A stretch of DNA of 64,000 nucleotides from Streptomyces tailanensis (GCF_008386495.1 NZ_VTHJ01000055.1:1-64000), one strand, 5' to 3'; numbered from the stretch's first letter, positions 1 to 9,516 are shown. The notes: generated by a model not told the origin, from the letters alone. Numbers and translations are program-made.

Positions 1-130
1 CCCTGAAAGACACGGCCCTGCGGGCCGAAAAGCATGGGGCGCAGCCCCTGCTTTTCAGGGGCGCGGGGCTGTGACATATGCGGCTCCGCCGCGTGGGCGC
101 GAGCAACCACGAACCACCCGCACCCGCCAA
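1..130. repeat. Dispersed intergenic palindromic repeat, copy 1
   Basis: Bases 1-66 are nearly identical to 2362-2427: CCCTGAAA, a GGCCCTGCGGGCC hairpin, a GGGGCGCAGCCCC hairpin and TTTTCAGGGGCGCGGGG. The tail (ACCCGCACCCGCC) also matches the other copy's right flank. It lies just beyond the stop of the peptidase-like gene, so it may act as a terminator as well as being a repeat family member. It is cut by the window edge. Confidence 0.7.
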
Positions 131-174
131 CGCACCCCCGCCCCCCGAGCTCTCCCGCGAAACCCGGCCGACCG

Positions 175-915
175 CTAACGCCGGGGTTCCGGGAGGAGGC
201 GGGGCTCAACTCTCTCCTCGGTCGCGCCGGCAGGCGTCCGGCGGACTATGTACGCGGCCTTGCCCGGGAGTTCCGTGACGGCCTCGGCCAGGTGGGTGCC
301 TCGGTAGACGAGGCCGACGCCGTCGTCGGTGCAGTGGGTTTCGGGGAGTGTGCCGGTGGCAACGAGGTCGTGGACCAGGGGACGGCGGCCCGCGTCGGAG
401 TCGTAGTGGACGCCGTTGCCGTAGGGGAGGTAGCCCAATGAGTCGGTCACCGGGCGGAGTTGGGGGCCGAAGGAGTCCGTCGTGCCGCCCTGGAACCAGC
501 AGATGGAGCCCGCGCTGACGCCGCTGAGTACGACCCCGGACTGCCAGGCGCGCCGGAATATCGCGTCTAGGCCATGGACGCGCCAGACGGCGAGCAGGTT
601 GGCCACCGAGCCGCCCATGACCCAGACGACGTCCTGTTCGAGGACGGCCGCCTCGATGTCCTCGATGTTGGGCATCGGGAAGAACGCGAGCGGGGTCAGG
701 TCGAATCCCGCCACCCGCGCGGCCTCGCTCATGCGGGCTGTCATGTGCTCGGAGTCGCCGACGGCCGTACCGACGTACATGACCTTCGGGCGGCGCCCGT
801 CGACCCCCGACAGTTCCACCGCGTGATGCACCAGCGAGTGAAAGGTCACCCGGGTGCGGTCCCCCAGGCGGTGGCCGCCCGAGGTGGCGACGATGGTGGG
901 CTCGGAGGCAGTCAT
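175..915 (-). CDS. Peptidase E-like serine peptidase (S51 family)
   Basis: Predicted cytoplasmic 246-residue hydrolase of the S51 peptidase E (aspartyl dipeptidase)/cyanophycinase fold. The nucleophile elbow GVSAGSICWF (about residues 130-139) carries the expected Ser in a G-x-S-A-G context, and the start of the protein (EPTIVATSGG) and the WVMGGS strand fit the family. The ATG at 915 is chosen over an upstream in-frame start because similarity begins at MTASEPTIVAT. The family cleaves Asp-X dipeptides; the substrate here is inferred. The gene ends in the 1-130 repeat and is 22 bases downstream of the EPSP synthase paralogue, so co-transcription is plausible. Confidence 0.8.
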   Translation of the reverse strand: MTASEPTIVATSGGHRLGDRTRVTFHSLVHHAVELSGVDGRRPKVMYVGTAVGDSEHMTARMSEAARVAGFDLTPLAFFPMPNIEDIEAAVLEQDVVWVMGGSVANLLAVWRVHGLDAIFRRAWQSGVVLSGVSAGSICWFQGGTTDSFGPQLRPVTDSLGYLPYGNGVHYDSDAGRRPLVHDLVATGTLPETHCTDDGVGLVYRGTHLAEAVTELPGKAAYIVRRTPAGATEERVEPRLLPEPRR

Positions 916-937
916 GGCCGGGAGGTTAGCAAGGGAC

Positions 938-2188
938 TCAGCCCCGCCCACCCGGCAGTTCTCGCCTCAGCTCCGCGAACGCCTCGTGGAAGTCCGGGAA
1001 CGTCTTCCGTACGCATCCGGGGTCGTCGAACGTGATGCCCGGCACCCGAAGCCCCGTCACGGCGAAGGACATCACGATGCGGTGGTCGCCGTATGTCTTG
1101 ATGTCCGTGCCGGGGGTCAGCGGCGCACCGGGCCTGATCTCGATCCAGTCGGGGCCCGTGGCGACCTCCACGCCCAGCCGTCGGAGGTTCTCCGCACAGG
1201 CCTCCAGGCGGTCGCACTCCTTGACCCGGGTGTTGGCGACGTCCTCGATGCGGACCGGGCCGGAGGCGAAGGGGGCGATCGCGGCGAGGGTCGGCATGGT
1301 GTCGGAGATGTCGCGCATGTTGACGGTGAGGCCGCGCAGTTCGCCGGTACCGGTGAGGGTCGTGCGGTCCTCCCCCACCTCGACCCTCGCGCCCATCCGC
1401 CGCAGGACGTCCACGAAACGCAGGTCGCCCTGGAGCGCGCCGGTGCCGAGGCCGGGGACGGTGACCTCGCCGCCGGTCAGCGCGGCCGCGGCGAAGAAGT
1501 AGCTCGACGTGGAGGCGTCCGGCTCGATGGCGTACGTCGTCGCGCGGTAGCCGCCGGGGGCTACGACGTAGGTGCGGCCCTCCCGTCGTACATCCGCGCC
1601 GAACGCCCGCATCATCGCCGTGGTGATCTCGACGTACGGCTCCGAGACCAGGTCGGTCACCGTGATGCGCAGGCCCTCACGGGTGAGCGGGCCGAGGAGG
1701 AGCAGGGCGGTGAGGTACTGGGAGGACTGGCCGGCGTCGAGGGTGACGTCGCCGCCGGTGACGCCGTTCGCCGCGATCCGCAGGGGGTGGTGGCCCTCGG
1801 CCTCCTCGTGGGTGAGGTCGACGCCGAGGTCGCGCAGGGCCCGGGTCAGCGGGGCGAGGGGGCGGCGGCGCATCTGGGGGGAGGCGTCGAAGCGGTAGGT
1901 GCCGTGGCCGGCGGCGGCCAGGGTCGGCAGGAAGCGGGCGGTGGTGGCACCGTCCCGGCAGTAGACGTCCGCCTCGGTGACCGCCGGGCCCTGCGGGCGG
2001 CCGTCGACCTGCCACGCGTCCGGGGTACGGCCCACCCGGTACCCGAGCCGCACCAGACCCTCGGCGAAGCCCTCGGTGTCGTCGGACCTCAGGGGGCGTA
2101 CGAGGGTGGTGACACCGTCGGCGGCCGCCGCGAGGAAGAGGGCGCGGGCGGTGATGGATTTGGAACCGGGGATGTTGACGAGGGGCAT
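938..2188 (-). CDS. aroA: EPSP synthase paralogue (3-phosphoshikimate 1-carboxyvinyltransferase)
   Basis: 416 residues covering the whole EPSP synthase fold. The family transfers enolpyruvate from PEP to shikimate-3-phosphate. Visible motifs are the N-terminal IPGSKSITARALFLAA, DAGQSSQY, EPDASTSSYFFAA, RVKECDRLEA and YGDHRIVMSFA near the C-terminus. The usual GNAGTAMRP glyphosate/PEP loop is replaced by DGATTARFL (residues 79-87). Aligned on the Arg, position 96 (E. coli numbering) is Ala instead of Gly, and position 101 is Phe instead of Pro. It is not in a shikimate gene cluster, so it is probably a second copy. The ATG at 2188 is the first codon before the conserved core; upstream in-frame sequence is repeat DNA. 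Confidence 0.88.
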   Translation of the reverse strand: MPLVNIPGSKSITARALFLAAAADGVTTLVRPLRSDDTEGFAEGLVRLGYRVGRTPDAWQVDGRPQGPAVTEADVYCRDGATTARFLPTLAAAGHGTYRFDASPQMRRRPLAPLTRALRDLGVDLTHEEAEGHHPLRIAANGVTGGDVTLDAGQSSQYLTALLLLGPLTREGLRITVTDLVSEPYVEITTAMMRAFGADVRREGRTYVVAPGGYRATTYAIEPDASTSSYFFAAAALTGGEVTVPGLGTGALQGDLRFVDVLRRMGARVEVGEDRTTLTGTGELRGLTVNMRDISDTMPTLAAIAPFASGPVRIEDVANTRVKECDRLEACAENLRRLGVEVATGPDWIEIRPGAPLTPGTDIKTYGDHRIVMSFAVTGLRVPGITFDDPGCVRKTFPDFHEAFAELRRELPGGRG

Positions 2189-2291
2189 GCGGTCATGCTG
2201 ACGCGGGGGCCGGTCTTTTGCTGGAACGTCCGGCAAGTGGACCCCCGTCCGGGTGAAGCCCGCCTTCCAGTTCGGGGGGTTCGGTTGTTTC

Positions 2292-2463
2292 GCGGGTGCG
2301 GGTGGGTGGGGGCTTGTCGCGCCCACGCGGCGGAGCCGCACATCGACACAGCCCCGCGCCCCTGAAAGACACGGCCCTGCGGGCCGAAAAGCACGGGGCG
2401 CAGCCCCTGCCTTTTCAGGGGCGCGGGGAACTGCGCGACAAGCCCACCACAATCCGCACCCGC
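2292..2463. repeat. Long intergenic inverted repeat, copy 2 (nested hairpins)
   Basis: Outer arms 2292-2322 and 2433-2463 are imperfect inverted repeats. Inside, 2352-2367 pairs perfectly with 2413-2428, and two further hairpins (2373-2385, 2395-2407) sit in the loop. It fills most of the 600 bases without a gene between the EPSP synthase start (2188) and the glycosidase start (2793). No convincing gene was seen in that interval. Parts recur at 1-130, 13925-14035 and 16618-16690. Confidence 0.75.
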
Positions 2464-2792
2464 CAACGCACCCCTGCCCCCCGAGCTCTCCCGCGCACCG
2501 TCACTCTCACCCGTACCGACTTCCGGGATTCCGCCGATTCCCGGGAACCCAGCCCCGGCCCGCCCCGTCCAAACGCCATGCTGTCGGGTGAGTCTCCGCA
2601 GAGCGGACCGTCGGCTTCGCTGCTGGCTGCGATCGCTGACCAACCCTCTCCGCCGCCTGCGGCCGGCAGCACGCCGTCACCGGCGCGCCCCCCTCCGACA
2701 GCGCCGGTGGCGGCCCCTTGTCGTCGGCTTTGGCTGGGCTAGTGTGCGTCTCCTCAGCGGTTCATCTCCGGTTCATTTCCGGAAGGAGCGAC

Positions 2793-4634
2793 GTGCCCTC
2801 CAGACGTACCGTTCTCGCCGCCACGGCAGGCGTCACCGCCGCCCTGGGCATCAGCACCAACGCACATGCCGACAGAGTCGACGACAAGGCGCTCCGCTCC
2901 CTCGTCTCCCGTATGACCCTCGAAGAGAAGGTCGGGCAGCTCTTCGTGATGCGGGTCTACGGGCACTCGGCTACCGCGCCGGACCAGGCCGACATCGATG
3001 CCAACCTCAAGGAGATCGGTGTCCGTACGGCCGCCGAGTTGCTCGCGAAGTACCGGGTCGGCGGGATCATTTACTTCTCCTGGGCGCACAACACCCGTGA
3101 CCCGCACCAGATCGCCGGGCTGTCGAACGGGATCCAGCGCGCCTCACTCGGCCTTCCCCGTGGTCTGCCCGTCCTGATCTCCACCGACCAGGAGCACGGG
3201 ATCGTGGCCAGGATCGGCAAGCCCGCCACGCTGCTGCCGGGGGCGATGGCCCTCGGCGCAGGAGAAAAAGGGCGCGAAGCGCTTCGTCAGAAGGGTGGTG
3301 GTGGGAGACGGGCGGGCGGTTCGCACGAAGACGCCCGTGAGGCCGGGCGGATCGGTGGGGCCGAGTTGCGGGCGCTCGGGGTCCGGCAGGACTACGCGCC
3401 GGTCGCCGACGTGAACGTCAATCCGGCCAACCCGGTCATCGGCGTACGGTCGTTCGGGGCCGATCCGCAGGCGGTCTCAGGGCTCGTCGCCGCGCAGGTG
3501 AAGGGGTATCAGGGGGCCGGGGTCGCGGCGACCGCCAAGCACTTCCCGGGGCACGGGGATACCGCCGTCGACAGTCACTACGGTTTCCCCGTCATCGAGC
3601 ACACGAGGAAACAGTGGACGGCCCTCGACGCGCCGCCGTTCCGGGCCGCGATCCGCGCCGGGATCGACTCGATCATGACCGCGCACATCATGGTCCCCGC
3701 CCTGGACCCCTCCGGCGACCCGGCCACCCTCTCCCGCCCCATCCTCACCGGCATACTGCGCGAGGAACTCGGCTACGACGGCGTCGTCGTCACCGACTCG
3801 CTCGCCATGCAGGGCGTACGCGAGAAGTACGGCGACGACCGGGTTCCCGTGCTGGCACTCAAGGCCGGTGTCGATCAACTCCTCAACCCGCCCTCCCTGG
3901 ACCTGGCGTGGAACGCGGTGTTCAACGCCGTACGCGGCGGTGAGTTGACCGAGGCCCGCCTCGACGAGTCGATCCTCCGGATCCTGCGGCTCAAGGCGAG
4001 GCTGGGGCTGTTCCGGCAGCCGTACGTCAGTGACGCGGGCGTCGACCGGGTGGTGGGGATCGCGCGGCATCTCGACGCCGCCGACCGGATCGCCGAGCGG
4101 ACCACGACACTCCTGGTCAACGAGGGGGCGCTGCTGCCTTTGTCCCGTCGTACACACGTGAACGTGCTCGTGGTCGGCGCCGATCCGGCCTCCCCGTCGG
4201 GCACCACCGGACCGCCGACGGCCGTCCTCGCCGCCGAGCTCGCCTCCCTCGGCTTCACCACCACCCGGCTGTCCACCGGTACGACACCCGCGCAGACCGT
4301 CATCGACCAGGCGGTCGCCGCAACAGAGAACATGAACGCAGTCGTAGTCGCCACCTACAACGTCAACGCCGCACAGAAGACTCTCGTGAACCGGCTCCTC
4401 GCCACCGGGGTGCCCGTCGCCGCCGTCGCCGTCCGCAATCCGTACGACGTTGCCCAACTACCTGATGTGAAGGGGTACTTGGCGTCCTACTCCTGGACGG
4501 ATGTCGAAGTGCGGGCGGCGGCAAGGGTGTTGGCCGGGCGGGTGACACCGCGTGGGAAGCTGCCGGTGCCGGTGCAGCGGGCCGACGATCCCACGCAGGT
4601 GCTGTATCCGATCGGGCACGGACTGACGTACTAG
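2793..4634 (+). CDS. Secreted glycoside hydrolase family 3 (beta-N-acetylhexosaminidase type)
   Basis: 613 residues, exported. The start is the GTG at 2793, preceded by GGAAGGAG at 2781-2788; it gives a Tat-like signal (SRRTVLAATAG...NAHA, residues 3-25). The GH3 catalytic domain has the NagZ-type loop AKHFPGHGDTAVDSH (about 247-261), which supplies the acid/base His/Asp pair, and the nucleophile Asp in VTDSLAMQGV (Asp335). A C-terminal GH3_C-like domain follows. The likely role is trimming N-acetylglucosamine-containing glycans or peptidoglycan outside the cell. Oddity: about 16-20 extra residues rich in Gly, Arg and Lys interrupt the usual ALGAG-DAREAG segment near residues 160-177, encoded by a repeat also found in the ABC exporter gene (3272-3320). 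Confidence 0.9.
   Translation: MPSRRTVLAATAGVTAALGISTNAHADRVDDKALRSLVSRMTLEEKVGQLFVMRVYGHSATAPDQADIDANLKEIGVRTAAELLAKYRVGGIIYFSWAHNTRDPHQIAGLSNGIQRASLGLPRGLPVLISTDQEHGIVARIGKPATLLPGAMALGAGEKGREALRQKGGGGRRAGGSHEDAREAGRIGGAELRALGVRQDYAPVADVNVNPANPVIGVRSFGADPQAVSGLVAAQVKGYQGAGVAATAKHFPGHGDTAVDSHYGFPVIEHTRKQWTALDAPPFRAAIRAGIDSIMTAHIMVPALDPSGDPATLSRPILTGILREELGYDGVVVTDSLAMQGVREKYGDDRVPVLALKAGVDQLLNPPSLDLAWNAVFNAVRGGELTEARLDESILRILRLKARLGLFRQPYVSDAGVDRVVGIARHLDAADRIAERTTTLLVNEGALLPLSRRTHVNVLVVGADPASPSGTTGPPTAVLAAELASLGFTTTRLSTGTTPAQTVIDQAVAATENMNAVVVATYNVNAAQKTLVNRLLATGVPVAAVAVRNPYDVAQLPDVKGYLASYSWTDVEVRAAARVLAGRVTPRGKLPVPVQRADDPTQVLYPIGHGLTY
3272..3320 (+). repeat. In-frame intragenic insertion repeat, copy A
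   Basis: This 49-base stretch contains AAGCGCTT followed by GGGTGGTGGT and GACGGGCGGG. It interrupts the family 3 glycosidase at a position where the family normally runs straight from GAG into DAREAG. A similar sequence (roughly 80% by eye with single-base gaps) lies at 10192-10240 in an unrelated gene. Confidence 0.65.
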
Positions 4635-4735
4635 ACCTACGTCACAGACCAGGCACAACCCCACCAACATTCGCAAAGCGCACGATACGTCTGGCGTGGC
4701 CCCCCGGGGCGGGTCACGCTGGTCGGGGGGTGGCC

Positions 4736-5377
4736 ATGCGAGGGGTGCGTACGAGGCTGTCGGGGATCTCGGGGAGCGTCGCCCTGGCCATCGCGCTGCT
4801 CTCCGGCTGCCAGGCGCTGAACGGCGGTGCGGGCGAGGAGCCCACGGAGCGAACGACCACCACCGCGCCCACCCGGACGGCCGGTTACGGGACGGTGTTC
4901 CTCGGGATCGACGAGTGCAGTTCGTTCGGGACGAGCAGCTTCACGGAGGTGCCCTGCGCCGGCGAGCGCGCCGCCGCCCGGGTCGTGGCCCGGCACGACG
5001 GCCGGGTCGCGCAGGGGCCGCCCTGTCCGGCGACCACCGACTTCGTCCTCCACATCAGCGAGTCCAGGCCCTCCGGCGGCGGGGACGAGGACGGCGACGG
5101 TTCCGTGCCCCAGGGCTACGCCTGTATGCGCAACCTGGAGCCGCCGCACCCGGGTGATCCCGGCGGCGGGGGCGGCCCCCGCACCATCGTCGGCGACTGC
5201 GTCTACAGCGCCGGACGCGGTGAGGTCCGCGAGACCGCCTGCGACGGCAAGGGCGAGCGCGCCCCGGAGTACCAGGTCACGGCGGCGGTCGAGACGAAGC
5301 CGCAGTGCCCCGACTCGACCGATCTGTATGTGCAGTTGGGCGGCGGCAAACCGGTGGGATGCGCCGCGCCCGTCTGA
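4736..5377 (+). CDS. Putative lipoprotein of unknown function
   Basis: About 213 residues with a short charged N-terminus, a hydrophobic stretch and a lipobox LLSGC, so lipid anchoring at the outer face of the membrane is predicted. The mature part begins with a Thr-rich linker and contains two similar halves, each with Cys-bearing segments (IDECSSF...VPCAGE...PCPATTDF and GDCVYSAG...TACDGKG...QCPDSTDLY), which looks like an internal duplication held by disulfides. The ATG at 4736 follows a GGGGGG run at 4725-4730; a GTG at 4730 in the same frame is an alternative. The next gene is a Ser/Thr kinase on the same strand. No family recognised. Confidence 0.75.
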   Translation: MRGVRTRLSGISGSVALAIALLSGCQALNGGAGEEPTERTTTTAPTRTAGYGTVFLGIDECSSFGTSSFTEVPCAGERAAARVVARHDGRVAQGPPCPATTDFVLHISESRPSGGGDEDGDGSVPQGYACMRNLEPPHPGDPGGGGGPRTIVGDCVYSAGRGEVRETACDGKGERAPEYQVTAAVETKPQCPDSTDLYVQLGGGKPVGCAAPV

Positions 5378-5535
5378 ATGCCGAACGGCCGCCGCCGAGT
5401 TCGGCCGCTGCCGAGTTCTGAGTCAAGCGCCATTCTGGCCGAACATCCCTCCGTGCTCGCCGTACCGGATCGATATCATCCGCTCACGGTCCGTACGACG
5501 ACGGCCGTGACGACGGTGACGACGGTGGGGGGACG

Positions 5536-7800
5536 ATGGCCCAGGATCCTCAAGGCGCTCCGGACAAGGAGGAGTTGCCGGAGATTCCCGGTTACCGCAT
5601 CGACTCCGTTCTCGGCTCCGGCGGAATGGGCCACGTCTTTCTCGGTACGTCCCCCTCCGGCCGCCAGGTCGCCATCAAGGTGATCCGGGGCAATCTCGCC
5701 CACCAGCCCGACTTCCGGCGCCGTTTCCGGCGCGAGGTCACGGCAGCGCGGCAGGTCAGCGGGGCGTTCACCGCGCCGGTCGTGGACGCCGACCCGGATG
5801 CCGACCCGCCCTGGATGGCCACCCTCTACGTACCGGGGCAGCCGCTGGACCAGCGCATCAAGCTGGGGCCCGAACTGGCGGGCGAGGAGCTGTACCGGCT
5901 CGGCACCGGTCTCGCCGAGGCGCTGCGCGACATCCACCGCGCCGGCATAGTGCACCGCGACCTCAAGCCGGCCAACGTCCTGCTCGCCTCCGACGGCCCC
6001 CGGGTCATCGACTTCGGCATCGTGCGCGCCGCCGACGCCGACATGCCCACGGGCACGGGGGTCACGGTGGGCACCCCGCCGTTCATGTCGCCGGAGCAGA
6101 TCCGCGCCCAGAAGGACGTCGGGCCGCGCAGCGACATCTTCTCGCTGGGCTCGGTGCTGACGTACGCGGCGAGCGGGCATGTGCCGTTCGACGCCACGGA
6201 CGTGTACGCGGTGGCCTACCAGCTGGTCCATGAGCCCCCGGACCTGGAGGGGGTGCCCGACTGGCTGCTGCCGGTGGTCGAGCGCTGTCTGGCCAAGGAG
6301 CCGGACGAGCGCCCGGACGCGGACGAGCTGCTCGTCCTGTTGCAGAACACGTCCTACCCGGCCGGCCCCGACTCCCCGGACACCGTGGTGCTGCGCGCTT
6401 CGCCGCCGCCCATCACCCCCGTGACGGCGGACGTCGGCTCCGCCCCCACTCCCCCACCCCGGCGGCGCCGGCGGCTCGTCCTCGCCGTGGCCGCCGCGGT
6501 GGTGGTGGTCGCCACGCTGTCGGGCGGACTGCTGTACGGGCTGCGCGGCGACGGGGACGGCGGCGGCTCGGGTTCCGCCAACAGCCCGAGCGCCACGCCC
6601 GGCCGGACCGCGCGCGCCGTCACCCAGCCGGAGGGCTCAGCCCCGTACGCGAGCACACAGTCCGGCTCCGGCGGCTTCACGTTCACGTACCACGACAGCC
6701 CCGAACGGCGCCCGGACGGCTGGCGGCAGTGGCAGTACAACCTCCAGAACAGCGACTGCGTGTACGCCGAGTCGTCCCTGGTGTGCGTCGGCGACCGCAC
6801 GGTCCGGATCGACGCCGCGACCGGCAAGGAGCTGTGGCGGACCGACGAGGCGTCGTCGTACGGCCAGAACACCCCGGTCGTCGTCGGCGACACCGCGATC
6901 GTCAACATCGGCGACCGTCTCATCGGTCTCTCGCTCGCCGACGGCAAGGTGAAGTGGCGCTACGCGGTGGCGTTGCTCACCCAGCGGCTCATCGGCGACG
7001 GCGAACGCGTCTACGTGGTCGACCACAGCGGCCTGGTCGTCGCCGTCGACGCGCGCACGGGCCGGGAGGCCTGGTCGGCGCAGGCGCGCACCAACCCCGA
7101 GACCGGCACCGGGCATCCGCCCGCGCTGCGGATCGTCGGCGACCGGCTCCATGTGTTCACCGGCGTCGGCAGCGACGGGCTCGGCGAGGACTTCGACACG
7201 GTCGTGGACACCGGCAGCGGCGAGGAGGTCGCCGCGTTCAAGCTGGCCGCGCCCTGCGAACCCGGCAGCCAGGCGCTGCTGGAGGAGGACGGCGCGACCC
7301 GGCTGTACTGCATCGCGGTGAACGACGAGGACGCGGAGAGCGCCCTGTTGAGCCAGAAACTCGCCGCCGACGCCAAGGGCGTGCGCACCGAGGTCGACGC
7401 GACCCTGGGCGGCGGTCAGATCGGGGCACCCGAGCTGTCGGTGACGCCCGGCCGGGTGCTGTTCGTGGCCCCCAACCAGACGGGCGGCGAACTGGTCGCC
7501 GTCGACACGGTCGAGCGGACCGAGCTGTGGCGCCGCCCCATGCCCGGCCGGGGCCCGGCCGACGCACCCCCCGTCCAGGCCGGCGACCGCGTCTACGTCG
7601 CCAACACTCGCGGCGTCGCCGTCTTCGACTCCCGCACCGGCAAGCTGCTCTACCGGCACAGCGTGCCGACCGTCGAGGACGACAGCGGCTTCGACACGGG
7701 CCTGGACACCGAGCCGATGGTGGCGGGCGGCATCGTCTACGTCCCGTCGTCGAAGGCGGGCTGGGTGAGTCTGGACACCGAGGACACCGGGGAGCGGTGA
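5536..7800 (+). CDS. Serine/threonine protein kinase with extracytoplasmic PQQ-type beta-propeller
   Basis: 754 residues. The cytoplasmic kinase domain (about 18-275) is complete: glycine loop GSGGMG (27-32), catalytic Lys48 in VAIKVI, HRDLKPAN (Asp142), DFG and SPEQ. A Pro/Arg-rich juxtamembrane segment leads to one membrane helix near residues 313-335. An outer domain of PQQ-like repeats (GKELWRTD, GKVKWRYA, GREAWSAQ, RTELWRRP) ends the protein. This architecture suggests a one-component sensor relaying an envelope signal by phosphorylation. A GGGGGGA ribosome site precedes the ATG. A perfect terminator follows the stop. Confidence 0.92.
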   Translation: MAQDPQGAPDKEELPEIPGYRIDSVLGSGGMGHVFLGTSPSGRQVAIKVIRGNLAHQPDFRRRFRREVTAARQVSGAFTAPVVDADPDADPPWMATLYVPGQPLDQRIKLGPELAGEELYRLGTGLAEALRDIHRAGIVHRDLKPANVLLASDGPRVIDFGIVRAADADMPTGTGVTVGTPPFMSPEQIRAQKDVGPRSDIFSLGSVLTYAASGHVPFDATDVYAVAYQLVHEPPDLEGVPDWLLPVVERCLAKEPDERPDADELLVLLQNTSYPAGPDSPDTVVLRASPPPITPVTADVGSAPTPPPRRRRRLVLAVAAAVVVVATLSGGLLYGLRGDGDGGGSGSANSPSATPGRTARAVTQPEGSAPYASTQSGSGGFTFTYHDSPERRPDGWRQWQYNLQNSDCVYAESSLVCVGDRTVRIDAATGKELWRTDEASSYGQNTPVVVGDTAIVNIGDRLIGLSLADGKVKWRYAVALLTQRLIGDGERVYVVDHSGLVVAVDARTGREAWSAQARTNPETGTGHPPALRIVGDRLHVFTGVGSDGLGEDFDTVVDTGSGEEVAAFKLAAPCEPGSQALLEEDGATRLYCIAVNDEDAESALLSQKLAADAKGVRTEVDATLGGGQIGAPELSVTPGRVLFVAPNQTGGELVAVDTVERTELWRRPMPGRGPADAPPVQAGDRVYVANTRGVAVFDSRTGKLLYRHSVPTVEDDSGFDTGLDTEPMVAGGIVYVPSSKAGWVSLDTEDTGER

Positions 7801-7808
7801 GAGGCAGT

Positions 7809-7846
7809 GAGCCCCCGGTGCCGCTTCACAGCGGCACCGGGGGCTC
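7809..7846. terminator. Strong bidirectional hairpin terminator
   Basis: A perfect 16-bp stem (7809-7824 with 7831-7846) with loop TTCACA lies between the convergent kinase and S37 peptidase genes. Confidence 0.85.
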
Positions 7847-7869
7847 AATTCACCCTCACCTCAACGGCG

Positions 7870-9303
7870 TTACGGCCTCAGCGTCATCTCCTTCTCGATG
7901 TCCCGCTTGTCAAGCTTGGAGTCGAACTTCGCGAGCGGCTTCGCCTTGCTCGGGTCGTCCTGGACCGTGGCAGGGGCGACGCCCGCCCACTCCAGGATGC
8001 GGGCGGTGGCCAGCGCCTTGTCGGAGTCGACGAGACGGGAGACGTTGGCGCCGTGGTTGGCGCCGGGGGCCGTGAGGATGTACGAGTCACGGGCCTTCTT
8101 GCCCAGGTGGAACGGCTCGGCGCCCCACGGGTCGTTCTCGCCGTACACGAAGAGCATGCGCTGGGCGTTGTTGCGGACCCAGGTGTCGACGTCGCGCATG
8201 GCGTACGGCTGGAACTTCATCTTGATGTCCCGCGGCACGAAGTTCCGCGGCGGCTGGTAGCCGTAGCGGATGTACTTCTTCTCGATGTGCGGGAAGACGA
8301 TCGTCGGCGCGCCCAGCTGGGTGCCCGCCTGGTAGTAGTACGGGACGTACGGCGCCAGGCCCTGGTCGCTGTACGAGGCGAAGCCGCCGATCGTGTCGAC
8401 GGACGTCCAGATCTCGTCGTCCGTGGCGGTCTTGGCGTCCTTCGGGATCAGGGTGTCGTCGTCGCAGTTGGCCAGCTGGTTGTACTGCCAGAAGCCCCAC
8501 ACGTAGTCGAGGACGACCGCCTCGTACGCCTTGTCCAGGTTGCCGACGGTGTTGAAGGTGAGGCCCTCGGCGGCGGCGTACTCCGCGTACTTCTTCTCCA
8601 GCGGCTCCCGGCGCACCAACGCCTCGCGCTGCACCGCGTTCAGCCGGTCGCGGCACTCCTTCGTGCCGACGTGTCCGAAGAACTCGTCGTACGCCGAGTC
8701 CTCCTTGTTCACCACGTCGTTGGGGGCGACGTAGGCGACGACGCCGTCCATGTCCTTGGGGTAGAAGCGCTCGTAGTACGTGGCGGTCATGCCGCCCTTC
8801 GAACCGCCCGTGGAGACCCACTTCTTGTCGTAGATCTTCTTGAACGCCTTGAAGATACGGTGCTGGTCGCTCGCCGCCTGCCAGATGTCCAGCTTGGTCC
8901 AGTCGGCCGGGTCGGGGCGGGACGGGGTGAAGAAGCGGTACTCCATCGACACCTGGTTGCCGTCCACGATCTGCGTGGGCTCACGGCGGCTGGGGGTCGT
9001 GGAGACGTTGTAGCCGCCGGTGTAGAAGACCGTGGGGCGGCTGGTGTCCTTGTGCAGCACGGTGATCCGCTGCTGGAAGGTGCCCTTGGACGGGCGCCGG
9101 TGGTCGACCGGCTGGGTGAAGTTCAGGACGAAGAAACGGTAGCCGGGGTACGGCTTCTCCTCTATCAGGCTCACGCCTGGTATCGCGAGCAGTCGGTCCT
9201 TGATGTCAGCGGTGTCCGGCTCAGCGGCGGTGGCCGCCCCCGCCGTGCTCAACGTGCCTATGAGCACCACGAGCGACAGCACCCATGTGAGTGCTTTGCG
9301 CAT
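7870..9303 (-). CDS. Secreted tripeptidyl aminopeptidase (PS-10 / S37 family)
   Basis: 477 residues with a classic signal peptide (MRKALTWVLSLVVLIG...AATAA). The sequence matches the Streptomyces S37 (PS-10) group: YTGGYNV, then the nucleophile elbow STGGSKGGMTATYYERFYP and YVAPNDV, and late GENDPWGAEPF and PGANHGANV, which supply the Asp and His of an alpha/beta-hydrolase triad. Known members release N-terminal tripeptides from extracellular peptides and proteins. GGGGAGAG lies just upstream of the ATG. Monocistronic, with a terminator shared with the kinase gene. Confidence 0.9.
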   Translation of the reverse strand: MRKALTWVLSLVVLIGTLSTAGAATAAEPDTADIKDRLLAIPGVSLIEEKPYPGYRFFVLNFTQPVDHRRPSKGTFQQRITVLHKDTSRPTVFYTGGYNVSTTPSRREPTQIVDGNQVSMEYRFFTPSRPDPADWTKLDIWQAASDQHRIFKAFKKIYDKKWVSTGGSKGGMTATYYERFYPKDMDGVVAYVAPNDVVNKEDSAYDEFFGHVGTKECRDRLNAVQREALVRREPLEKKYAEYAAAEGLTFNTVGNLDKAYEAVVLDYVWGFWQYNQLANCDDDTLIPKDAKTATDDEIWTSVDTIGGFASYSDQGLAPYVPYYYQAGTQLGAPTIVFPHIEKKYIRYGYQPPRNFVPRDIKMKFQPYAMRDVDTWVRNNAQRMLFVYGENDPWGAEPFHLGKKARDSYILTAPGANHGANVSRLVDSDKALATARILEWAGVAPATVQDDPSKAKPLAKFDSKLDKRDIEKEMTLRP

Positions 9304-9444
9304 ACGTCTCTCCCCTGTGCGGCAGCTATGCGCCGGAAGCTATCCGAGCGGGTTGCTGGGGCACCAGGGGAGGACGGGTCAACTGGCCTTGTAGCGGCCG
9401 GAGATAGGGAAAACCCTGTGTGGGGCGACGGTTCGGTGAGGGCT

Positions 9445-9516
9445 CAGGCCCACGCCAACGCTCAGACTCACGCTCACGCTCACGCTCACGCTCACGCTCA
9501 CGCTCACGCTCACGCT
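9445..9516. repeat. Hexanucleotide tandem array (CACGCT)n
   Basis: Eight exact CACGCT units run from 9469 to 9516, preceded by four degenerate units from 9445. The last unit abuts the stop codon (9516-9518) of the minus-strand secreted-protein gene, so the array is at the start of that gene's 3' untranslated region. Confidence 0.9.

Noticed and set aside
9469..9516. His-Ala repeat protein encoded by the CACGCT array on the plus strand
   Set aside because: Only one frame of a simple repeat; no start, no ribosome site, and the array lies in the 3' untranslated region of a minus-strand gene.
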